DNA of 13,487 nt from an uncultured Olsenella sp. (GTDB taxonomy: Bacteria > Actinomycetota > Coriobacteriia > Coriobacteriales > Atopobiaceae): positions 1 to 13,487 of the forward strand of contig CAMXZR010000042.1 in the NCBI GenBank assembly GCA_947253595.1. Direction: 5' to 3'. The notes under the pieces were generated by a model. That model was not told the DNA's origin and did no database searches. It was given only the letters and a program-made list of their open reading frames with translations. The translations under genes and the position numbers were made by a program. Shown piece after piece: positions 7,083-13,455 of this stretch; within the stretch, counting starts at the first letter, position 1; every line of letters begins with the position of its first letter.

Positions 7083-7108
7083 CGGGCGGGGCCTTCGGGT
7101 CCCGCCCG
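7083..7108 (+). terminator. UUCG-capped GC hairpin, possible terminator
   Basis: An 11-bp GC-rich stem (7083-7093 with 7098-7108, one G-U pair) is capped by the very stable C(UUCG)G tetraloop at 7094-7097. Only GTTCCT follows, so the U-tract is poor. It is 127 bp after the SurA-like gene and 25 bp before the next ATG, so it may end the upstream operon or shape the leader of the fusion gene. Confidence 0.45.
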
Positions 7109-7133
7109 TTCCTCCCAGGCGAGAGGGGCCTTC

Positions 7134-8357
7134 ATGCGCGTGGTCGTGAGCGAGTGCCTGAGAGGGGCTCGCTGTCGCTTCGACGGGGGGTCCAAGCCAT
7201 GCGCCGCAGTGCTCGAGCTCTGCTCCGGGCCAGGGGTCGAGCCCGTCGGCGTGTGTCCCGAGTCCGCGGCGGGGCTCCCCGTGCCGCGCCTGCCTGCCGA
7301 GCGCAGGGGTCAGCTCGTGCTCCTCGAGGACGGCACCGACGTGACGGAGGCGTTCGAGCGCGGGGCCGCTGCCAGCCTCGCGGCGGCGCGGGACGAGGGG
7401 GCACGGGCCTCGGACGCCCGCGGGGGATTGCCGCCGCTCGCCATCCTGAAGGCAAAGAGCCCCTCCTGTGGCTCCGGCGTAATCTACGATGGAACCCACA
7501 CCCATACGTTGGCCGAGGGCGACGGCGTGTTTGCCCGTCTCCTCCAGAGGGAGGGAGTCTGCGTGGTTAGCGAGGACATTGTGGAGAGCTGCAAGCCCTC
7601 CGTGGAACATCCCGTCGCGATCGTCCTGGGTACCGGCCTTGGTCACCTTGCCGCGCTGGTCAAGCCCGTGCGCAGGATTGACTATCACGACATCGAGGGC
7701 TTCCCGCAGGATGCCCGCCCCGTGAGGGGCCATAGCTTCGAGGCCACCATCGGCACCATCGACGGGGTGCCCGTGGTGGTGTATCCCGGACGCATCCACC
7801 TGTACCAGGGATACAGCGCCGAGGAGGTCACCGCGCTGGTGCGCCACGCCCATCACCTGGGCTGCCGCGACATATTCTTTGCCTGCGCGACGGGCGCCGT
7901 GCCCGGCAACGCCCACGTGGGCCTGGGGATCCTGACCGACCAGGTCAACCTCACGGGGCAGAATCCCCTTGCAGGCTCCAACCTGCGCGACGTCGAGACC
8001 CCCTTCGTGGGCATGACCGACGCCTACACCCCCTACTTACGCACCCTCGCCCGTGGCGTGGCGGACGACCTGGGCGTTACCGTGGAGGAGGGCATCTTCG
8101 CCGGCGTCATGGGGCCCTGCTTCGAGACCCCGGCTGAGGTGGCCATGCTGCGGGGGATGGGCGTCTCGTACACCGGCTTCTCCACGGCGCTCGAGGTGAT
8201 CCTGGCCCATGCGCTGGGCATGAACGTCCTGGGCATGACGCTGGCGTCCAACGAGAGCGGCGACCCCAAGATGTCCCACCGGAGCGTGCTCGAGGCGGCG
8301 GAGAGGCATGCCGACGACTTCGAGCGCCTGGTGCGCGGCGTGCTGCGCCTGCTGTAG
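7134..8357 (+). CDS. Fusion of DUF523/TudS-type desulfidase and purine nucleoside phosphorylase
   Basis: One uninterrupted 407-residue frame carries two full domains. Residues 1-153 are DUF523: SECLRGARCRFDGG (6-19), VCPE (40-43), a VTEAF helix (70-74), and AILKAKSPSCGSGVIYDG (103-120). The family's conserved cysteines are present (C8, C14, C41, C112); TudS members use three Cys to hold a [4Fe-4S] cluster that removes sulfur from thiouracil-type compounds. Residues 158-407 are a trimeric-type purine nucleoside phosphorylase: VLGTGLG (164-170), RGH (198-200), PGRIHLYQGY (218-227), GPCFETPAE (327-335), GFSTALEV (348-355) and the purine-binding N373. The start at 7134 has GAGAGGGG (7120-7127) upstream; the in-frame ATG at 6999 yields only Gly/Ala/Arg-rich filler. 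A joint role in thionucleoside salvage is inferred. No matching nucleoside gene is adjacent. Confidence 0.9.
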   Translation: MRVVVSECLRGARCRFDGGSKPCAAVLELCSGPGVEPVGVCPESAAGLPVPRLPAERRGQLVLLEDGTDVTEAFERGAAASLAAARDEGARASDARGGLPPLAILKAKSPSCGSGVIYDGTHTHTLAEGDGVFARLLQREGVCVVSEDIVESCKPSVEHPVAIVLGTGLGHLAALVKPVRRIDYHDIEGFPQDARPVRGHSFEATIGTIDGVPVVVYPGRIHLYQGYSAEEVTALVRHAHHLGCRDIFFACATGAVPGNAHVGLGILTDQVNLTGQNPLAGSNLRDVETPFVGMTDAYTPYLRTLARGVADDLGVTVEEGIFAGVMGPCFETPAEVAMLRGMGVSYTGFSTALEVILAHALGMNVLGMTLASNESGDPKMSHRSVLEAAERHADDFERLVRGVLRLL

Positions 8358-8478
8358 TGCACTTCTGCCTTGCGAGGGCCGACGCATGCGGGGGGGCGGC
8401 ACGCATGGCCTAGCACATGGGGGTCGGCGCATGCAGAATGGCGCATGCGGGCCAGATTCATGAATGCCGGATTCGCGC
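8358..8478. repeat. Imperfect GCATG repeat cluster between the fusion gene and the tRNA
   Basis: Between the fusion gene and the tRNA promoter, short variants of GGCGCATGCGGG recur: around 8381-8392, 8399-8410, 8412-8423, 8427-8436 and 8440-8451. GCATGC is itself palindromic. No open frame or promoter is evident here. The cluster could be a protein-binding array or a decayed palindromic repeat. Confidence 0.4.
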
Positions 8479-8508
8479 TTGAAAAGGCCGAGGGGTTCCG
8501 TGTAGTAT
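8479..8508 (+). promoter_or_regulatory. Promoter of tRNA-Thr
   Basis: A -35 TTGAAA (8479-8484) and -10 TAGTAT (8503-8508) are separated by 18 bp. Both are close to sigma-70/SigA consensus. Transcription would start near 8515, about 22 nt before the mature tRNA. Confidence 0.7.
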
Positions 8509-8536
8509 CTATCTGCTGCAAGGCAGCCATAGGGTT

Positions 8537-8612
8537 GCCAGCTTAGCTCAGTTGGTAGAGCACCGCTCTCGTAAAGCGGGGGTCATCAGTTCGAGTCTGA
8601 TAGCTGGCTCCA
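8537..8612 (+). tRNA. tRNA-Thr (anticodon CGT)
   Basis: The cloverleaf is complete over 76 nt. The acceptor GCCAGCT (8537-8543) pairs with AGCTGGC (8602-8608). The D-arm AGCTCAGTTGGTAGAGC follows. The anticodon stem is CCGCT/AGCGG (8563-8567, 8575-8579) with loop CTCGTAA, giving anticodon CGT (8570-8572), which reads ACG threonine codons. The T-arm is ATCAG-TTCGAGT-CTGAT. The discriminator T and CCA tail (8610-8612) are encoded. It has its own promoter and terminator, so it is a monocistronic tRNA gene. Confidence 0.97.
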
Positions 8613-8621
8613 TGTAAAGTC

Positions 8622-8668
8622 GCAGGTCGGAGGGGGGGTTCGTTTCCTCTCCGGCCTGCTTTCCTTTT
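8622..8668 (+). terminator. Intrinsic terminator of tRNA-Thr
   Basis: A 14-bp stem (8622-8635 with 8646-8659, two G-U wobbles) with a 10-nt loop is followed at once by TTTCCTTTT (8660-8668). It begins 10 nt after the tRNA CCA end. Confidence 0.88.
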
Positions 8669-8702
8669 GCGAGGCGTTTCCCGGCGTGGTCTGCGGGTTT
8701 GT

Positions 8703-8862
8703 AGTCCGGCCCGAAGTTGTGTGCACTTTGGAGTCCAGCCCGAAGTTGTATGTGGTTCTCGCATACAAGACAAAACGCACTCGAATCTTTTACCTGCTTA
8801 AACGTAAACTCATACACAAAAGTAACGAGTTTTCAGGCGAGAAAACCGCATACAACTCCAGC
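8703..8862. repeat. AT-rich cluster of GTTGTATG direct and inverted repeats (operator array or MITE-like)
   Basis: Two 21-bp direct repeats, AGTCC(G/A)GCCCGAAGTTGT(G/A)TG, lie at 8703-8723 and 8732-8752. An inverted copy CATACAA is at 8762-8768 (9-nt loop with the second repeat), and CATACAACT at 8849-8857 is the exact complement of AGTTGTATG (8744-8752). The match extends to about 19-21 bp: AGTTGTATGTGGTTCTCGC (8744-8762) against the complement of 8837-8857, with one mismatch and a 2-base gap. The enclosed segment is AT-rich, unlike its neighbours. A hairpin GTTTTC/GAAAAC lies at 8829-8846. TCCAGC flanks the pair at 8734-8739 and 8857-8862. It may be a regulator array for the ABC gene or a small mobile-type repeat. 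Confidence 0.55.
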
Positions 8863-9002
8863 GGACGACCGCATGCGAGGAGCTGGCCTTCCCGCTTCCG
8901 CGCACGCATTTTGGCATCCCGGCTTAAGTACCACTCCCAACGGGCATCCTGCGAAGAGGCTCGCGCGCGGGCCTTCCCGACCGACGCCAGCAGGAGCAGC
9001 AC
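8863..9002 (+). other. Leader region of the ABC transporter gene
   Basis: Nothing coding is seen here. The promoter probably lies in the AT-rich island at about 8760-8850, but no convincing -35/-10 pair stands out. AGGAG (8992-8996), 6 nt before the ATG, is the ribosome binding site of the transporter gene. Confidence 0.5.
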
Positions 9003-10814
9003 ATGAGCCTTCGCAGCACCACCAGCTCCAACGACCGGAACACCATCCGCCGCACCCTCCACTACTTCTGGTGGGTCACCCGCCAGCGGCCCGGGGCCTT
9101 CGCGCTCTCGGTGGTCAGCTCCGTGGGCTACACCGCCCTCCTCACCTTCGCGAACACCTACGTCATGGGCCTCATCGTGGACCGCGTCCAGGCCTTGCCC
9201 GTCGACGCCGATCGGGTCCTCGCGGTCTTCGGCCCCTACATTCTGGCGCTCCTCCTGGTCAACGCCCTGGGGCAGACCCTCTCCAAGCTGCAGGACCTCT
9301 CGGTCTACCAGCTCGAGATCAACGGGAACTACCAGCTCTCGCGGCTTTGCTTCGACACGCTCTCGAACCAGTCGATGACCTTCCACAACAGCCGCTTCGG
9401 GGGCAGCCTGGTGAGCCAGACCTCGCGCTTCGTCTCGGGCTACTCGGGCCTCGTCGACGTGGTCACCTACAGCCTGTATCCTACCCTGGCCTCGATCGTG
9501 CTCACCGTGGGCATGCTCGCGCCGGTGGCCCCCAGCTTCGTGGCGATCCTCATGGTCATGCTCGTGGTCTACGTGGTCCTGGCCTATCGCATGTACAAGC
9601 GCATCCTTCCGCTGGCCGCCCGTGCCTCCACCTCGCAGAACCGCCTGTCCGGCGTCCTCTCTGACGCGGTGACCAACATCCTGGCCGTCAAGACCTACGG
9701 CCGGGAGGACTTCGAGCGCCAGACCTTCACCGCCGCCGACCGCGAGGCCATGGCGGCCGAGAACGCCAACATGCGCGCCACCATGCGCCGCGGCTTTACC
9801 ACCTCGGCGCTCATCACGGCAATCATGTTCGTGGCCTCGATCTTCGTGTCGGGCGGCAACGCCTGGTTCGGCATCAGCGCGGGCACTCTGGTCATGATGT
9901 TTACCTACACCTACAACCTGACCATGCGCTTCAACTACTTCAACTCCATGATGCAGCGCATCAACCACGCCCTGGGCGACGCCGCCGAGATGACGCGCGT
10001 CCTGGACGAGCCCACGCTCGTGGCCGACGACGAGGGCGCCGGGGCGCTCAGGGTGGGAGAGGGTCGCATCGACTTCGAGCACATCGGCTTCCGCTACGCC
10101 GACGCCCAGGAGGACGACAAGGTCTTCCACGACCTCAACCTGCACATCCCTGCGGCCCAGCGCGTCGGGCTGGTCGGTCGCTCGGGCTCCGGCAAGACCA
10201 CGCTGACCAAGCTCCTGCTGCGCCTGGATGACGTGCAGGAGGGTCGCGTGCTCGTGGACGGACAGGATGTGAGCCGCTGCACCCAGCGGTCCCTTCGCCG
10301 ACAAGTCGCCTACGTGCCCCAGGAGGCGCTGCTCTTCCATCGCAGCATCAGGGAGAACATCGCCTACAGCCGTCCCGACGCCACGGAGGAACAGATTCGT
10401 GCCGCAGCGGCCGAGGCCAATGCGCTCGAGTTCATCGACCGTCTGCCCCAGGGCATGGACACCATGGTGGGCGAGAGGGGCGTAAAGCTCAGCGGCGGGC
10501 AGCGCCAGCGCGTGGCCCTCGCCCGCGCGATCCTGGCAAACGCCCCGATCCTGGTGCTGGACGAGGCGACGAGCGCGCTCGACTCGGAGTCGGAGGCGCT
10601 GGTCCAGGGAGCGCTCGAGAACCTGATGCGCGGCCGCACGGCCATCGTCGTCGCGCACCGCCTCTCCACCGTGGCGTCGCTGGACCGCATCGTCGTCCTC
10701 TCCGGCGGCAGGATCGTGGAGGATGGCACTCACCACGAGCTGGTCGAGGCGGGCGGAGAGTACGCCAGCCTCTGGAACCGCCAGACCGGCGGCTTCCTGG
10801 AGGGTGCGGAGTAG
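9003..10814 (+). CDS. ABC exporter half-transporter (fused permease and ATPase)
   Basis: The 603-residue protein has an N-terminal six-helix ABC-exporter membrane domain (about 20-330; visible helices near 33-58, 72-92, 150-195 and 265-305) and a C-terminal nucleotide-binding domain. The ATPase is complete: Walker A GRSGSGKT (392-399), Q-loop YVPQ (Q440), signature LSGGQ (496-500), Walker B ILVLDE (516-521) with catalytic E521, D-loop SALD and H-loop H552. Length and layout suit a homodimer, or one half of a heterodimer. No second half-transporter gene is adjacent, so a homodimer is likelier. Such proteins export drugs, lipids or peptides; the substrate is not evident, and no peptidase domain is present. 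It is a single-gene unit: a repeat-rich region in front and a terminator behind. No regulator gene is adjacent. Confidence 0.95.
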   Translation: MSLRSTTSSNDRNTIRRTLHYFWWVTRQRPGAFALSVVSSVGYTALLTFANTYVMGLIVDRVQALPVDADRVLAVFGPYILALLLVNALGQTLSKLQDLSVYQLEINGNYQLSRLCFDTLSNQSMTFHNSRFGGSLVSQTSRFVSGYSGLVDVVTYSLYPTLASIVLTVGMLAPVAPSFVAILMVMLVVYVVLAYRMYKRILPLAARASTSQNRLSGVLSDAVTNILAVKTYGREDFERQTFTAADREAMAAENANMRATMRRGFTTSALITAIMFVASIFVSGGNAWFGISAGTLVMMFTYTYNLTMRFNYFNSMMQRINHALGDAAEMTRVLDEPTLVADDEGAGALRVGEGRIDFEHIGFRYADAQEDDKVFHDLNLHIPAAQRVGLVGRSGSGKTTLTKLLLRLDDVQEGRVLVDGQDVSRCTQRSLRRQVAYVPQEALLFHRSIRENIAYSRPDATEEQIRAAAAEANALEFIDRLPQGMDTMVGERGVKLSGGQRQRVALARAILANAPILVLDEATSALDSESEALVQGALENLMRGRTAIVVAHRLSTVASLDRIVVLSGGRIVEDGTHHELVEAGGEYASLWNRQTGGFLEGAE

Positions 10815-10864
10815 GGGACCCCACGCAAGGCTCAGCCGCGACTGTCGAGGTCATTCACATGAGA

Positions 10865-10901
10865 GGGGCGCGCTGCCATGGCAGGCGTCCCTTTCCTTTT
10901 T
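10865..10901 (+). terminator. Intrinsic terminator of the ABC transporter gene
   Basis: A stem made of GGGGCGC (10865-10871) with GCGTCCC (10885-10891) and CTGC/GCAG (10873-10876, 10881-10884), with one bulged G and loop CATG, is followed immediately by TTTCCTTTTT (10892-10901). It lies about 50 nt after the transporter stop. Confidence 0.82.
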
Positions 10902-11029
10902 GGGTGGGATTTGCCGTCGCTCGGCGTCCGGGGCGAGCTTGGGTGTACGCTACCGAGGTCTTGCAGCCGGGCGGAAGCGGCGTTCGCGCGCAGCGCGCCC
11001 CTCCTCGCCCGATCAAGAGAGGTGAGAGC

Positions 11030-12064
11030 ATGTTGCAGTTCGTCCAGAGGAACGGCAGGGGCATCCTGCTCTGTCTGGCCATAGCCATCCCCTGCTGGGT
11101 CGTGGGGACGGCCGTCCCCGTCGTGGGCGGCCCCGTGCTCTCCATCGTCGCGGGCATGGTCGTGGCGCTTTTCCTGAAGGAGCGCGGCAGCCTCGATGCG
11201 GGCGTCTCGTTCACCTCGAAGAAGCTGCTTCAGACTGCAGTCGTGCTCCTGGGCTTCGGTCTCGACCTGCGCATCGTCCTCCAGACGGGCGCGCAGTCTC
11301 TGCCCATCATCCTGCTGACCATCAGCTCGTCGCTCGTCGTTGCCTACGCCATGCACCGCCTGCTGGACGTGCCGGGCAAGATCTCGACTCTGGTGGGAGT
11401 GGGCTCCTCCATCTGCGGCGGCTCGGCCATCGCCGCGACCGCACCCGTCGTGGACGCGGACGACTCCGAGGTCGCGCAGGCCATGTCGGTCATCTTCCTC
11501 TTCAACCTGATTGCCGCCCTGGTCTTTCCCGCCATCGGTGCCGCGCTGGGCTTCAGCACCACGAGCGGCGAGGCCTTCGGCATCTTTGCGGGCACGGCCG
11601 TGAACGACACCTCCTCGGTCACCGCCACGGCTTCGACCTGGGACTCCCTCTATGGGCTGGGCACCGCTACGCTGGACAAGGCGGTGACCGTCAAACTCAC
11701 GCGCACCCTGGCCATCATTCCCATCACCCTGGTGCTGGCGCTCCTGCGCGCGCGCAGGGAAAAGGGCGGCGAGGAAAGCTCCTTCAGCCTCAGGCGTGCC
11801 TTCCCCATGTTCCTGCTGTGGTTCGTCGCGGCGTCGCTCGTCACCACCGTCGCCGCGACCGCAGGGATCCCCGCGGTCGCCTTCGCGCCGATCAAGACCC
11901 TGAGCAAGTTCCTCATCGTCATGGCCATGGCAGCCATCGGCCTCAACACCGACGTGGTCAAGCTGGTGCGCACCGGTGGCAAGCCCATCGCCCTGGGCCT
12001 CTGCTGCTGGGCTGGCATCATTGCCACGAGCCTCGTGTCTCAGCGCCTGCTGGGCATCTGGTAG
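11030..12064 (+). CDS. YeiH family (UPF0324) putative sulfate exporter, membrane protein
   Basis: The 344-residue polytopic protein has about ten hydrophobic segments and the YeiH/UPF0324 signatures: LLQTAVVLLGFGLDLRIVL (66-84), TLVGVGSSICGGSAIAATAPVV (120-141) and FAGTAVNDTSSVTATA (186-201), followed by DKAVTVKLTRTL (216-227). The family is often labelled a putative sulfate exporter, but transport has not been clearly shown for most members. The start at 11030 fits AGAGGTGAGAG (11018-11028); a longer in-frame start at 10859 runs through the preceding terminator and is rejected. The 128 nt between terminator and start are very GC-rich with no convincing promoter. Its stop lies only 10 bp from the end of the convergent HAD gene, with no terminator in the gap. 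Confidence 0.88.
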   Translation: MLQFVQRNGRGILLCLAIAIPCWVVGTAVPVVGGPVLSIVAGMVVALFLKERGSLDAGVSFTSKKLLQTAVVLLGFGLDLRIVLQTGAQSLPIILLTISSSLVVAYAMHRLLDVPGKISTLVGVGSSICGGSAIAATAPVVDADDSEVAQAMSVIFLFNLIAALVFPAIGAALGFSTTSGEAFGIFAGTAVNDTSSVTATASTWDSLYGLGTATLDKAVTVKLTRTLAIIPITLVLALLRARREKGGEESSFSLRRAFPMFLLWFVAASLVTTVAATAGIPAVAFAPIKTLSKFLIVMAMAAIGLNTDVVKLVRTGGKPIALGLCCWAGIIATSLVSQRLLGIW

Positions 12065-12074
12065 GGAAGCGTCC

Positions 12075-12896
12075 CTAGAAGAGCCGTTCGATGACCTCGA
12101 CGATTCCGTCGTGGTCGCAGTCTGCCACGACCAGGTCGCAGGTGGTGCGGACGCGCTCGTTCGCGTTGCCCATGGCGACCGACGTCCCGGCGGCGCGGAG
12201 CACGGCCAGGTCGTTGTCGTCGTCCCCTACGGCGACGGCGAGCTCGATGGGAACGTCCAGGAGCTCGCAGAGGTGGCGCAGGCCCGACGCCTTGCTCACG
12301 CCCCACGGCGTGCATTCGAGGGATCCAACTTCGGCATAGGCAAGGACGAGCCTCGTCCTTGCCTCGAGCGCCTTCCGACTGCGGTCGCGTCCAGCGGCGT
12401 CATGGTGGTGGATGTCCACCTTCACGATTTCGTCTGCGTGCTCGAGCGCATAGGAGCGCAGGTCGTCCACCTCCGTGTAGTTGCGCTCGAACATGGGGCG
12501 GTATACGCCCACATTGAATTCCGCGCAGCGCTCGATGAGTCCGCGCTGAACGACGGAGAGGTCGCAGGTTGCCAGGTGCGTCATGGCGCCCTCCTCCTCT
12601 GCGGCGTCGAGGCAGGCCACGAGCTCCTTTTGGGGGATGGGCGAGTGGTGAATCGCGCGTCGGGCGCGCAAGTCATACACGAGGCCGCCGCTGTTGAGCG
12701 AGGCGTGGGTGAGGACGGCGAGCTCGCGGGAATAGTCGGCGATTTCGGCCAGCCCCCGGCCGGTCGAAAGCGCCACCGCGACGCCGCTGTCTGCCAGTTC
12801 CCGCACGGCAGAGAGCGTGTGGGGCGAGACCTGCTTCTGCGAGTTGAGCAGGGTGCCGTCCATGTCGAGTGCGAGGAGCTGGGGCTTTGCGCGCAT
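12075..12896 (-). CDS. Cof-type HAD-IIB family phosphatase
   Basis: This 273-residue protein has all four HAD motifs: motif I LALDMDGTLL (8-17, nucleophile D11 and acid D13); motif II LSTGRG (43-48, S44); motif III lysine K202 in GVSKASGL (199-206); motif IV GDDDNDL (224-230). Between motifs II and III sits the IIB cap (about 85-190). Such enzymes dephosphorylate sugar phosphates, pyridoxal phosphate or flavin precursors, and their specificity cannot be read from sequence. The ribosome site GGGAGGAAAG lies immediately before the ATG at 12896. It is the only gene on the - strand in this window, read toward the YeiH gene. Length is normal. Upstream there is an A/T-rich hairpin (12993-13018) and a possible -10 TAGACT (12930-12935, - strand). 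Confidence 0.95.
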   Translation of the reverse strand: MRAKPQLLALDMDGTLLNSQKQVSPHTLSAVRELADSGVAVALSTGRGLAEIADYSRELAVLTHASLNSGGLVYDLRARRAIHHSPIPQKELVACLDAAEEEGAMTHLATCDLSVVQRGLIERCAEFNVGVYRPMFERNYTEVDDLRSYALEHADEIVKVDIHHHDAAGRDRSRKALEARTRLVLAYAEVGSLECTPWGVSKASGLRHLCELLDVPIELAVAVGDDDNDLAVLRAAGTSVAMGNANERVRTTCDLVVADCDHDGIVEVIERLF

Positions 12897-12992
12897 CTTT
12901 CCTCCCGGGACCGCTTCCCTTCCTGCCTGAGTCTAATGGATGGGTCGGGGTTTCGAGCGATGGCGCCTGCATGTGATCGAGGTGCGACTGAA

Positions 12993-13018
12993 GCCAGCAA
13001 AAATAATAAAGTGCTGGC
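12993..13018. repeat. Inverted repeat with A/T-rich loop upstream of the HAD gene
   Basis: GCCAGCA (12993-12999) and TGCTGGC (13012-13018) flank a 12-nt loop AAAATAATAAAG. There is no T-run on either side, so it is not a standard terminator. Because it lies about 100 bp before the HAD start on the - strand, it could be a regulator site. Confidence 0.45.
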
Positions 13019-13050
13019 CTGCTTCGCGTAATCCCTGGCAGGAGAGATTC

Positions 13051-13079
13051 AGTCGTCAGAATTTCAAATTATGACGACT
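13051..13079. promoter_or_regulatory. 29-bp near-perfect palindrome, operator candidate
   Basis: The outer arms AGTCGTCA (13051-13058) and TGACGACT (13072-13079) and inner arms AATTT (13060-13064) and AAATT (13066-13070) surround a single central C (13065). Only the pair 13059/13071 breaks symmetry. It stands between the - strand HAD gene and the + strand promoter at 13201, as expected of a shared operator. No T-run follows to make it a terminator. Confidence 0.5.
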
Positions 13080-13184
13080 TGGACCATCGGGGAAGGTCGC
13101 AAGGACGAACGAAGGCCCGCCCCATGGCCCAGGGTCCCGCCGTGTGTCCACCCCGCCCGTTACGAACGCGTTTCGCGGGATGCC
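13080..13184. other. GC-rich non-coding spacer
   Basis: No credible gene or RNA is visible. Open frames here, including a long one on the - strand spanning 13056-13469, have no ribosome site or family resemblance and run antisense through the leader described below. Confidence 0.5.
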
Positions 13185-13197
13185 AGAACGCCGTTCT
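13185..13197. promoter_or_regulatory. 13-bp palindrome at about -45, activator or repressor site
   Basis: AGAACG-C-CGTTCT is perfectly symmetric around 13191. It ends 3 bp before the -35 hexamer at 13201 and is centred about 45 bp before the predicted transcription start, the usual place for a class II activator or a repressor touching the -35. No regulator gene is identified. Confidence 0.4.
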
Positions 13198-13200
13198 CGC

Positions 13201-13229
13201 TTGACGCACGGGCGGCTGCGTCCTTTAAT
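13201..13229 (+). promoter_or_regulatory. Promoter of the attenuator leader transcript
   Basis: The -35 TTGACG (13201-13206) and -10 TTTAAT (13224-13229) are separated by 17 bp; TTAATA (13225-13230) with 18 bp is an equal reading. Both boxes are near consensus. Transcription would start near 13236, giving a leader of about 250 nt up to the terminator. Confidence 0.68.
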
Positions 13230-13262
13230 ACCCACTGTAGTGCTAGGAATTAAGGCGTCACT

Positions 13263-13280
13263 TCGATGGTGCCGCATCGA
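13263..13280 (+). repeat. Small hairpin in the leader transcript
   Basis: TCGATG (13263-13268) pairs with CATCGA (13275-13280) around GTGCCG. It is the first stem in the leader, before the Cys-rich ORF. The loop faintly recalls a T-box motif but is not one. Confidence 0.4.
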
Positions 13281-13310
13281 CGAGTCCAGTTGGATGGGAG
13301 GGGAGAAGAC

Positions 13311-13400
13311 GTGAGCCAGCAGCTTCGCAACATCACCTGCGCCTGTTGTCGCTGCGTCCCACGCCTCCCTCGACGTCGATGTCGGGTCGCCCGCGCGTAG
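13311..13400 (+). CDS. Cys/Arg-rich 29-residue leader peptide (attenuator ORF)
   Basis: A GTG start at 13311 follows AGGGGAG (13299-13305) at a 5-nt distance. The peptide contains ITCACCRCVP at residues 8-17, with Cys at 10, 12, 13, 15 and 24 (codons TGC, TGT, TGT, TGC, TGT), then an Arg-rich end (RLPRRRCRVARA), and stops with TAG at 13398. Five Cys in 29 residues, four within six codons, is far above chance. A leader peptide like this makes the ribosome pause when charged tRNA-Cys is scarce. It sits between a strong promoter and a strong terminator, so it is best explained as the sensing element of transcription attenuation. Residues after the Cys run could also sense arginine. The alternative, that it is an accidental ORF, is weakened by the ribosome site and position. 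The regulated gene is beyond the window. Confidence 0.55.
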   Translation: MSQQLRNITCACCRCVPRLPRRRCRVARA

Positions 13401-13418
13401 GCCGGGAAGACCCCAGCA

Positions 13419-13433
13419 CCGGACAAGCTCCGG
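13419..13433 (+). repeat. Small hairpin between the leader ORF and the terminator
   Basis: CCGGA (13419-13423) pairs with TCCGG (13429-13433) around CAAGC. It lies between the leader stop codon and the terminator, where attenuators place a pause or anti-antiterminator stem. Confidence 0.4.
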
Positions 13434-13455
13434 CAGCCGAAGACAGACTGACACG

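Noticed and set aside
8381..8768. CRISPR array
   Set aside because: Repeats are short and variable without regular spacers, and no cas genes are present.
8548..8817. Minus-strand small ORFs across the tRNA and repeat region
   Set aside because: They are antisense to the tRNA and its terminator; the translation (RLELMTPALRERCSTN) is the well-known spurious product of tRNA antisense.
8790..10736. 648-codon minus-strand ORF opposite the ABC transporter
   Set aside because: Shadow frame rich in His, Glu, Val and Arg, typical of GC-rich antisense; the + strand carries a complete ABC exporter with all motifs.
13263..13280. T-box-like TGGTGCCGC in the leader hairpin
   Set aside because: One base off the conserved core and nearly 180 nt before the terminator, with none of the other T-box parts.
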